Shown one piece after another: positions 7,226 to 14,058 of a DNA stretch of 64,000 bases. The DNA comes from Algorimicrobium sediminis. Its GTDB lineage: Bacteria; Bacteroidota; Bacteroidia; Flavobacteriales; Flavobacteriaceae. The position numbers were made by a program, and so were the translations under genes. The first letter of the stretch is position 1, and the number at the start of each line of letters is the position of its first letter. The notes below the pieces were generated by a model. That model was not told the origin of the DNA. It was given only the letters and a program-made list of their open reading frames with translations, and made no database searches. The DNA lies in assembly GCF_042684585.1 (NCBI RefSeq), contig NZ_JBHULS010000004.1, forward strand, positions 202,224 through 266,223, written 5' to 3'.

Positions 7226-8521
7226 ATGACATTAACAAAAAAAGTAAAAAAGAAAGAGCAAGCTAAACAAGGCATGTTTGAAAATGTTATGAAGCAATTT
7301 AATGCTGCTGCAGACATGGTTGAATTAAATCCAAACATCCGAAAAATATTAGCCGTAACAAACAACGAATTAATTATCCATTTCCCCGTTCGTATGGATA
7401 ATGGCGAAGTAGAAATTTTTAAAGGCTACCGCGTACAACACAACAACGCTTTAGGTCCTTATAAAGGTGGTTTGCGTTACCACCCAACCATCGATATAGA
7501 TTCTGTTAAGGCATTAGCTATGTGGATGACCTGGAAAACATCTTTAGCCGGTTTACCTTACGGTGGTGCTAAAGGAGGTATCCAAATGGATCCAACAAAA
7601 TATTCGCAATCAGAGCTGGAGCGTATAACCAGACGTTTTACCTATGCTTTAGGCGAAAACATTGGGCCAGAACACGATATTCCAGCACCAGACGTAAATA
7701 CCAACGCCCAAACAATGGCCTGGATTGCAGATACCTACATGTCTACAAAAGCGCCTTCAGAGCGTTCTAAAAATCAGCATGTGGTAACAGGAAAACCAAT
7801 TGGTTCAGGCGGTTTAGAAGGCCGTGACCGTGCCACTGGTTTTGGTGTTTATTTAACCATTAAATATTGGGCAGAAAGCAAGCAAGTAGACCTAAAAGGC
7901 AAGCGCTTTATTGTGCAAGGTTTTGGTAATGTAGGCTACTGGGCAGCGCACTTTTTAGAAAAAGATGGTGCAAAAATGGTAGGCGTGCAAGATGCCTATG
8001 GTACCATTAGCAACGAAGAAGGTATATCAGTAGATCATTTATTCGAATTCACAAAAAACAACAAAGGCGCAGTAGTAGGTTTCCCTGATTCTACGGCTGT
8101 TGTTAAAGAAGATTTCTTCGGAATTGATTGCGATATTTGTATTCCTGCCGCATTAGGTAACCAAATTACAGAAGATAATGCCGCAAGTATAAAAGCCACA
8201 CTAGTTGCCGAAGGAGCAAACGGACCAACAACTGTAGAAGCTGAACAAATTTTATTGGACAGAGGCATAACCATTATTCCAGATATTTTATGTAATTCGG
8301 GTGGTGTAATTGGTAGTTACTTTGAATGGTTGCAAAACCGTAACGGCGAACTATGGGAATTAGAAGAAATCCTTGCTAGAATTGATAAAAAAATAAGAGA
8401 AGTGTTTAGACGCGTTTTAAAAGCATCGGAAGATAAAAATTTAGACATGCGTTCTGCCGCTTATTTTATAGCCATAGAGCGTATAGAGAAGGCTTACATA
8501 CAACGTGGTATTTTCCCATAA
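7226..8521 (+). CDS. gdhA: Glutamate dehydrogenase (Glu/Leu/Phe/Val family)
   Basis: A 431-residue hexameric-type glutamate dehydrogenase interconverting glutamate and 2-oxoglutarate plus ammonium. The substrate domain contains YKGGLRYHPTIDIDSVKALA and the catalytic lysine in LPYGGAKGGI. The dinucleotide domain has the Rossmann motif VQGFGNVGYWAA. Late conserved segments include VAEGANGPTT and LCNSGGVIGSYFEW. Length and sequence resemble the NAD-type (RocG/GluD) group, but coenzyme choice is not certain. No promoter of its own is visible in the 51-base gap, so transcription from the sigma-54 promoter at 6975 is plausible and would link it to nitrogen-type control. Confidence 0.93.
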   Translation: MTLTKKVKKKEQAKQGMFENVMKQFNAAADMVELNPNIRKILAVTNNELIIHFPVRMDNGEVEIFKGYRVQHNNALGPYKGGLRYHPTIDIDSVKALAMWMTWKTSLAGLPYGGAKGGIQMDPTKYSQSELERITRRFTYALGENIGPEHDIPAPDVNTNAQTMAWIADTYMSTKAPSERSKNQHVVTGKPIGSGGLEGRDRATGFGVYLTIKYWAESKQVDLKGKRFIVQGFGNVGYWAAHFLEKDGAKMVGVQDAYGTISNEEGISVDHLFEFTKNNKGAVVGFPDSTAVVKEDFFGIDCDICIPAALGNQITEDNAASIKATLVAEGANGPTTVEAEQILLDRGITIIPDILCNSGGVIGSYFEWLQNRNGELWELEEILARIDKKIREVFRRVLKASEDKNLDMRSAAYFIAIERIEKAYIQRGIFP

Positions 8522-8539
8522 ATAAAAAAGTAATTTGAA

Positions 8540-8953
8540 ATGAAATACGGAAGTTTGATATTAGAAAAAAAGGAGTATGTTATTTTAAAGGGCTTATTAA
8601 ATTTATCTAAAAATTATAAAGAAGATACGCGCACATACTCCGTAAAACGGCTTGATGCTGAATTGCAGAATGCAGTAATTAAAGATGCAGAATTAATGCC
8701 AGATGATGTTATTAGGTTTAACTCTATTATTACTGTAGCTACAGAGGATGGTTGGGAAAACACTTTTGAGTTGGTAACACCCAACGAAAAAAACCCGCAA
8801 AACAATAAAGTTTCAGTTTTAACACCAATGGGTGCTGCCGTTATGGGCTATGCCGAAAATGATGTTATGGATTGGGAGTTTCCGGGCGGTGTTAAAAAGC
8901 TCCGTATTGTGAAAGTAATTCAAAACAAATCTAACAAACAATACCAAGTATAA
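8540..8953 (+). CDS. GreA/GreB C-terminal-domain protein (Rnk-like)
   Basis: A 137-residue protein with a GreA/GreB C-terminal FKBP-like domain (FELVTPNEKNPQNNKVSVLT, then PMGAAVMGYAENDVMDWEFPGG). Its short N-terminal region is not the full coiled coil of a transcript-cleavage factor. That domain layout matches Rnk-like proteins, which bind RNA polymerase without cleavage activity. It starts 19 bases after gdhA and its stop overlaps the next ATG (TAATG), so it is in the same operon. The exact role is not known. Confidence 0.75.
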   Translation: MKYGSLILEKKEYVILKGLLNLSKNYKEDTRTYSVKRLDAELQNAVIKDAELMPDDVIRFNSIITVATEDGWENTFELVTPNEKNPQNNKVSVLTPMGAAVMGYAENDVMDWEFPGGVKKLRIVKVIQNKSNKQYQV

Positions 8954-9330
8954 TGGATACAAACTCTTTTAACAACCCAAATACAGACGAAGAAATAATT
9001 CTAGCCAGACGCAGTCAAGAATTAGAAGTATGGATTTCGCATCTGAATTATGTTACAGATGAAAGCGATCAGCTAGCCAAAATAGCTTCCAATAAATTGG
9101 GAGATAAAGCGCTACGCGACCAGTTGCTTGAAAAAGCTGAACAAAATACGGTTATTTTAAACGAGATGCACAATTATAAATCTTCCATTGAAAAGTATAA
9201 TGAATGCGACGATTTGGAATGCGACATTTATTATGTTAACCTACATGATACCTATAGTGCTAAATACTTGCGTCATTTAGAGGCATACCGGGCCATAAAA
9301 AACCAGGTATTCGCTAAATTATTGCAATAA
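8953..9330 (+). CDS. Small predominantly helical protein of unknown function
   Basis: A 125-residue soluble protein, rich in Glu, Asp, Asn and Leu, predicted mostly alpha-helical, with two cysteines in CDDLECD. It has no signal peptide and no recognised domain. Translation is probably coupled to the preceding GreA-like gene because the start overlaps that gene's stop by one base. Sharing an operon with a RNA-polymerase-binding-type protein suggests a partner or regulator role, but this is inference only. A strong terminator follows 23 bases after its stop. Confidence 0.7.
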   Translation: MDTNSFNNPNTDEEIILARRSQELEVWISHLNYVTDESDQLAKIASNKLGDKALRDQLLEKAEQNTVILNEMHNYKSSIEKYNECDDLECDIYYVNLHDTYSAKYLRHLEAYRAIKNQVFAKLLQ

Positions 9331-9353
9331 TTTAACCAAGGTTAATTGGAAAT

Positions 9354-9388
9354 AACAAGCCACACGCTAAAACGTGTGGCTTGTTTTG
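9354..9388. terminator. Bidirectional intrinsic terminator
   Basis: A 13-bp perfect stem (9354-9366 with 9373-9385) with a 6-base loop, T-rich on the plus side. It lies between the convergent gdh operon and carboxylase operon and can serve the former best. Confidence 0.85.
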
Positions 9389-9427
9389 TTTGTATTTAAA
9401 ATTATTGCTTTGTGCTTTTAAAAAGGC

Positions 9428-10969
9428 TTATAAAGGAATATTACCGTGCTTGCGTTTTGGTTTATTTACTGTTTTGTCCTCTAGCATGGCAAAGGCTTTT
9501 ATTAGCTTATGTCTGGTAGTTTCAGGTAAAATTACTTCGTCAACAAAACCGCGTTCTGCTGCGCTATAAGGGTTAGCAAACAGTTTAGCGTATTCAGCTT
9601 CTTTTTCTTTCCAGGTAGCTTCTGGGTCGGCAGCAGCATTAATGTCTTTTTTAAATATAATTTCCGCAGCACCTTTTGCCCCCATAACAGCAATTTCGGC
9701 AGAAGGCCACGCATAATTAATATCCGCCCCTATATGTTTGGAGTTCATAACGTCGTATGCACCACCATAAGCTTTTCTGGTAATAACGGTAATACGTGGC
9801 ACGGTAGCTTCCGAAAACGCGTATAGCAATTTAGCCCCATGCACAATAATACCATTCCATTCCTGATCTGTTCCTGGTAAAAAACCGGGAACATCTTCTA
9901 GCACTAATAACGGAATATTAAATGCATCGCAAAAACGAACAAAGCGTGCGGCTTTTTTAGAACTGTTTACATCCAAAACACCCGCTAAAAACATGGGTTG
10001 ATTGGCAACTATACCAATACTTTTTCCGCCTAGACGCGCAAAACCTACAATAATATTTTCGGCATGGTCTTTATGAATTTCATAAAAGGAATTGGTATCT
10101 ATAATACCGGCAATAACCGCATGCATATCGTAAGGCTTGTTGGCGTTATCCGGAATTATTTCTGCTAACTCTTGGCGTATTTCGTCCGTTAATTCAAACG
10201 GGTAGTCCTTGGCTTTTTCCTGATTATTTTGAGGTAAATAACTTAACAGCTTTTTAATATCTTCCAAACATTCCACGTCGTTGGTGGCTGTAATGTGCGC
10301 CACACCCGATTTGGTGGCGTGTGTGCTCGCACCACCTAATTCTTCGCTGGTAACGGTTTCATTGGTAACCGTTTTTACTACGTTTGGCCCCGTTACAAAC
10401 ATATAACTGGTATCTTGAACCATGATGGTAAAATCGGTCATAGCCGGCGAATATACTGCACCACCAGCGCATGGGCCCATAATAGCAGACAATTGTGGTA
10501 TGACCCCCGAGGCTTGTACGTTTCGGTAAAAAATATCGGCGTAGCCACCCAAGGAGCGCACACCTTCCTGAATGCGTGCACCACCCGAATCATTTAGCCC
10601 AATTATAGGAGAGCCTACTTTTACGGCTAAATCCATAACCTTACAAATTTTTTCGGCATGTGTTTCAGAGAGAGACCCACCAAAAACTGTAAAATCTTGT
10701 GCAAATACATAAACCAATCTACCGGATATGGTGCCATAACCAGTTACTACACCATCGCCATAATATTGTTGTTTGTCCATGCCAAAATCCTTGGTGCGGT
10801 GAGTTACTAAAGCACCAATTTCTTCAAACGAACCGGTATCTAACAAATATAAAATACGTTCGCGTGCCGTTAGTTTTTTATTGGCATGTTGCTTGTCTAT
10901 GCGCTGTTGGCCACCACCCAAATGGGCTTGTGCTAATTTTTCGTTTAGAGTTTTTATATTAGAATCCAT
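9428..10969 (-). CDS. pccB: Acyl-CoA carboxylase, carboxyltransferase subunit (propionyl-CoA carboxylase beta type)
   Basis: A 513-residue carboxyltransferase that moves CO2 from carboxybiotin to an acyl-CoA. Both crotonase-like halves are present: the N-terminal acyl-CoA site with GSPIIGLNDSGGARIQEG and the CAGGAVYSPA oxyanion region, and the C-terminal half with VLEDVPGFLPGTDQEWNG and RKAYGGAYDVM. Length fits PccB/MmdA enzymes. It is the last gene of an operon with the biotin carboxylase and biotin carrier, so a propionyl-CoA (possibly also acetyl-CoA) carboxylase is most likely. A sodium-pumping decarboxylase is disfavoured because no membrane subunit is present. Confidence 0.92.
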   Translation of the reverse strand: MDSNIKTLNEKLAQAHLGGGQQRIDKQHANKKLTARERILYLLDTGSFEEIGALVTHRTKDFGMDKQQYYGDGVVTGYGTISGRLVYVFAQDFTVFGGSLSETHAEKICKVMDLAVKVGSPIIGLNDSGGARIQEGVRSLGGYADIFYRNVQASGVIPQLSAIMGPCAGGAVYSPAMTDFTIMVQDTSYMFVTGPNVVKTVTNETVTSEELGGASTHATKSGVAHITATNDVECLEDIKKLLSYLPQNNQEKAKDYPFELTDEIRQELAEIIPDNANKPYDMHAVIAGIIDTNSFYEIHKDHAENIIVGFARLGGKSIGIVANQPMFLAGVLDVNSSKKAARFVRFCDAFNIPLLVLEDVPGFLPGTDQEWNGIIVHGAKLLYAFSEATVPRITVITRKAYGGAYDVMNSKHIGADINYAWPSAEIAVMGAKGAAEIIFKKDINAAADPEATWKEKEAEYAKLFANPYSAAERGFVDEVILPETTRHKLIKAFAMLEDKTVNKPKRKHGNIPL

Positions 10970-11086
10970 AATGTTTTTAATGTTATTATTACCTGTTTTA
11001 GTTTGTACGAGCGCTAAATTTTAATGCAATTTAGACTTTCAAGATAGCGTTATGGCACAGGTAAGTAGTTGTTATTTCTTTTGGCG

Positions 11087-12532
11087 CTATTTATTTTTTG
11101 GTACTTTAACCACATCTATAGCCTGTAAATAGTGTTGTAAAGCCATGGCTGCAGCCACGTAAGCTTCATCTTTTTCACTTGCTTGAAGCGCTTCAGGCGA
11201 ATAATAGTTTTTTACAAAATGCGTGTCGAAATTTCCAGACCTAAAGGCCTCGTGTTTGCACACAAAATCTCCAAACGGTAAGGTGGTTTCTATTCCTTGA
11301 ACCTCATAATTAGCTATTGCCGAAATCATTAGTGCTATGGCCTCCTCGCGGGTGTTGCCGTAGGTAATAAGTTTGGATAGCATGGGATCGTAATAGATGG
11401 GAACATCCATACCTTGTTCAAAGCCATTATCTACCCGAATATTTTTTCCAACCGGTAATTTGTAAACTTCAAGATGTCCTACACTTGGTAAAAAATCGTT
11501 TAAAGGATCTTCGGCGTAAACGCGTAACTCAATTGCATGGCCGTGTATATTTAAATCCGATTGTTGCATGGGTAAGTGTTCACCACGCGCTACACGAATT
11601 TGCAATTCAACCAAATCGGTTTTGGTAATTAATTCCGTTACCGGATGCTCAACTTGCAAACGCGTATTCATTTCAAGAAAATAAAAATTATGTGCATCGT
11701 CCAATAAAAATTCCACGGTTCCAGCACCAATATAATGGCAGGCTTTGGCTACTTTTATGGCTGCTTCTCCCATTTTTTTGCGTAATTCGGGCGTTAGTAC
11801 CGATGATGGCGCCTCTTCCACCACTTTTTGGTGGCGGCGCTGCACGCTACATTCTCTTTCAAACAAATGAATAATATTTCCATGTGTATCGGCCATAACT
11901 TGAATTTCGATATGGCGTGGCGATTTAACATACTTTTCAATAAACACAGCGCCATCGCCAAAAGCCGATGTGGCTTCGCTAATGGCCCGATTCATCTGCG
12001 ATTCAAAATCGGCTTCACTTTCTACAATGCGCATACCTTTTCCGCCACCGCCGGCCGAAGCTTTAATGAGAATGGGAAAACCAATAGTTTTGGCAATTTT
12101 TTTGGCTTCGGCTATATCTGTTATGGCCTCTTCTGTACCGGGCACCATGGGAATATTGTAATTTTTAACAGCCTCTTTAGCGGCTAATTTACTGCCCATT
12201 ACCCTTATTGCTTCAGATTTTGATCCTATAAATATAAGGTTATTTGCCTCGCATAATTCAGCAAATTCCGCGTTTTCCGATAAAAAGCCATAACCAGGAT
12301 GAATGGCATCTACTTGAAGGTTTTTGGCAACCTCTATAATTTTATGGCCCAATAAATACGATTCATTGGAGGGTGCATTGCCTATTAAAACGGCTTCATC
12401 GGCGTATTTAACATGGGGTGCGTTTCTATCGATGGTGGAATATATGGCGACAGTTTTTAAACCCATTTTTTTTGCGGTTTTCATAACCCGAATAGCAATT
12501 TCCCCACGATTAGCAATTAATATTTTCTTCAT
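11087..12532 (-). CDS. accC: Biotin carboxylase subunit of acyl-CoA carboxylase
   Basis: A 481-residue ATP-grasp biotin carboxylase that carboxylates carrier-bound biotin using ATP and bicarbonate. Visible elements are ANRGEIAIRVMKTAKKMG at the N-terminus, the glycine-rich ATP loop ASAGGGGKGMRIV, and the active-site stretch FLEMNTRLQVEHPVTE. The biotin carboxylase C-terminal domain follows. It lacks a fused biotin domain, which is supplied by the separate gene 82 bases upstream. It is the middle gene of a minus-strand operon, 117 bases before the carboxyltransferase gene. Confidence 0.94.
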   Translation of the reverse strand: MKKILIANRGEIAIRVMKTAKKMGLKTVAIYSTIDRNAPHVKYADEAVLIGNAPSNESYLLGHKIIEVAKNLQVDAIHPGYGFLSENAEFAELCEANNLIFIGSKSEAIRVMGSKLAAKEAVKNYNIPMVPGTEEAITDIAEAKKIAKTIGFPILIKASAGGGGKGMRIVESEADFESQMNRAISEATSAFGDGAVFIEKYVKSPRHIEIQVMADTHGNIIHLFERECSVQRRHQKVVEEAPSSVLTPELRKKMGEAAIKVAKACHYIGAGTVEFLLDDAHNFYFLEMNTRLQVEHPVTELITKTDLVELQIRVARGEHLPMQQSDLNIHGHAIELRVYAEDPLNDFLPSVGHLEVYKLPVGKNIRVDNGFEQGMDVPIYYDPMLSKLITYGNTREEAIALMISAIANYEVQGIETTLPFGDFVCKHEAFRSGNFDTHFVKNYYSPEALQASEKDEAYVAAAMALQHYLQAIDVVKVPKNK

Positions 12533-12614
12533 TTATTTTAAATTTCTGTTGCTTTTAAAGCCTTTTCTAACGGCGTTTAAAAAACTGTTTTTAAAAGTGT
12601 TGGCTGGTTTGTTT

Positions 12615-13100
12615 TTATTCAAACGAAATTAAAAGTTGGTTTTTATCCACGGCATCGTTCGGTTTTACAGAAACGGACTTAATAATACCACTTCGTGGTG
12701 CTGTAATAACGTTTTCCATTTTCATGGCTTCCAAAATAAGGATGGTATCATTTTCTTGTACTTCTTGCCCTGCAGTTACCGCAATATCTAATATTAAGCC
12801 GGGCATAGGAGCAGTTATGTCATTAATTTGTTTAGAAGCGCCAATTTCGAAACCTAAATCTTTTATTAACAAATCCAATGGATCTTCTATTGCTACATTA
12901 TAGGTTGTTCCGTTTACTTTTACTTGGTATTGCTTGGTTTGAAAATCCTGTTTTACAATAGCAATTTTGTACGATTTGTTTTCATGCAAAACATGATATG
13001 TGTTGGCCGCTTCATGAACGTAATCTAGCTTTGTTACGTTTTTGGGCGTCATTTTAAACACCTGATTATTATTGACGGTGGTTTGATAGGTTTTTGACAT
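12615..13100 (-). CDS. Biotin carboxyl carrier protein of acyl-CoA carboxylase
   Basis: A 161-residue biotin/lipoyl-domain protein. The C-terminal ~75 residues form the swinging biotin domain with the modification site EAMKMEN, biotinylated lysine K127. The N-terminal ~90 residues are a separate beta-rich region (VKVNGTTYNVAI) resembling the BT/carrier extension of PCC alpha chains. It begins the minus-strand carboxylase operon; upstream there is a TATATTTA sequence resembling a -7 box. The carrier, biotin carboxylase and carboxyltransferase together make a complete three-subunit acyl-CoA carboxylase. Confidence 0.9.
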   Translation of the reverse strand: MSKTYQTTVNNNQVFKMTPKNVTKLDYVHEAANTYHVLHENKSYKIAIVKQDFQTKQYQVKVNGTTYNVAIEDPLDLLIKDLGFEIGASKQINDITAPMPGLILDIAVTAGQEVQENDTILILEAMKMENVITAPRSGIIKSVSVKPNDAVDKNQLLISFE

Positions 13101-13286
13101 AAAATTAATTTTAGTGTGGTAAATATAAGGAATATGAACCGTTTTGATAAATTAGCGGGTTTAATTAATATGTGATTTATTATAATTTTTTAAAACCGTT
13201 ATAGCCTTATTGCTAAACTAAAAATCTGGTTTTAAAGGGCCTGCAAAAGGTAAGTTTAAATTGTGTTAAACCCCATAAACTTGCAA

Positions 13287-13838
13287 TTAGGATAGTTTCA
13301 TCTCAATTGCCCGAAGCACCGTTAAATAGTAGTTACGGTTAGATGCAATAAAATGACCATTGGTTTGGCTGCTTGCTAAAAGGGATTTAAACTGATGTTG
13401 TGTTACAAGTTTTAAGGCATCTACCTCGCCTTGTTGGGGTTTTAAACTTTCAAGAGGGACCTGTAATTTGGCTATATAGGTATGATGAAATTCATTGTCT
13501 GAAATCCCATTCTCATAACTTCGGAAGCTGGGAAAAATGCCGATTTTGTATAAATCCGTTTTTAATATAGTAAGGCCTATTTCTTCTTGTATTTCCCGAA
13601 TTGCTGCAGCTTCAATGGTTTCGCCAGCATCAACATGTCCTGCTACCGATACATCCCAAAGTAAGGGGTAAATAGTCTTTGCTGCAGATCGTTGCGCTAA
13701 TAATATGGCGCCTTTTGCAGTATAGAACCAAATATGAGCTGTGTTATGGTAATAGCCTTTCGTGTGAATTTCCGATTTTAAAGCTGTTTTGCCCGTTGCT
13801 TCACCGGTTTCTGTAACAATATCTATGCGTGTTTCCAT
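13287..13838 (-). CDS. NUDIX hydrolase
   Basis: A 183-residue NUDIX protein with a perfect Nudix box: G-X5-E-X7-RE-X2-EE-X-G-L, read in GHVDAGET...REIQEEIGL. The N-terminal part (YYHNTAHIWFYTAKGAILLAQRS) resembles isopentenyl-diphosphate isomerase-like NUDIX proteins of the YfcD type, but the isomerase catalytic cysteine motif is not apparent. Substrate unknown; nucleoside diphosphate derivatives are the family norm. It is monocistronic, divergent from the large T9SS-sorted protein, with a TATTTTTG -7 box 18 bases upstream of the ATG. Confidence 0.88.
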   Translation of the reverse strand: METRIDIVTETGEATGKTALKSEIHTKGYYHNTAHIWFYTAKGAILLAQRSAAKTIYPLLWDVSVAGHVDAGETIEAAAIREIQEEIGLTILKTDLYKIGIFPSFRSYENGISDNEFHHTYIAKLQVPLESLKPQQGEVDALKLVTQHQFKSLLASSQTNGHFIASNRNYYLTVLRAIEMKLS

Positions 13839-13856
13839 GGTTTAGGTAATAATATT

Positions 13857-13864
13857 CAAAAATA
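13857..13864 (-). promoter_or_regulatory. -7 promoter element of the NUDIX gene
   Basis: TATTTTTG on the minus strand, 18 bases before the start codon. No convincing TTG at -33 spacing. Confidence 0.4.
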
Positions 13865-14020
13865 GATAATTACGGAATTTTAGTACCGGTATAACATGCA
13901 ATTTTGAATGTTGAACAGTAACTCATGCATAAATTAATATAAAAGCACTTTTTTTTAAGAATGAAATAACAAATTTTTTGAGTTTTTTTGGTTTAATACT
14001 GTGTTTTTGTACATTATTCT

Positions 14021-14028
14021 TATTTTTG
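14021..14028 (+). promoter_or_regulatory. -7 promoter element of the large T9SS-sorted protein gene
   Basis: TATTTTTG, 30 bases before the ATG at 14059, within a very T-rich upstream region. The -33 element is not well spaced. Confidence 0.45.
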
Positions 14029-14058
14029 TGTATTATTAATCAATAAAACCATAAAAAT

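Noticed and set aside
9428..13100. Sodium-pumping methylmalonyl- or oxaloacetate-decarboxylase operon
   Set aside because: The carboxyltransferase is accompanied by a biotin carboxylase and carrier but by no membrane decarboxylase subunit.
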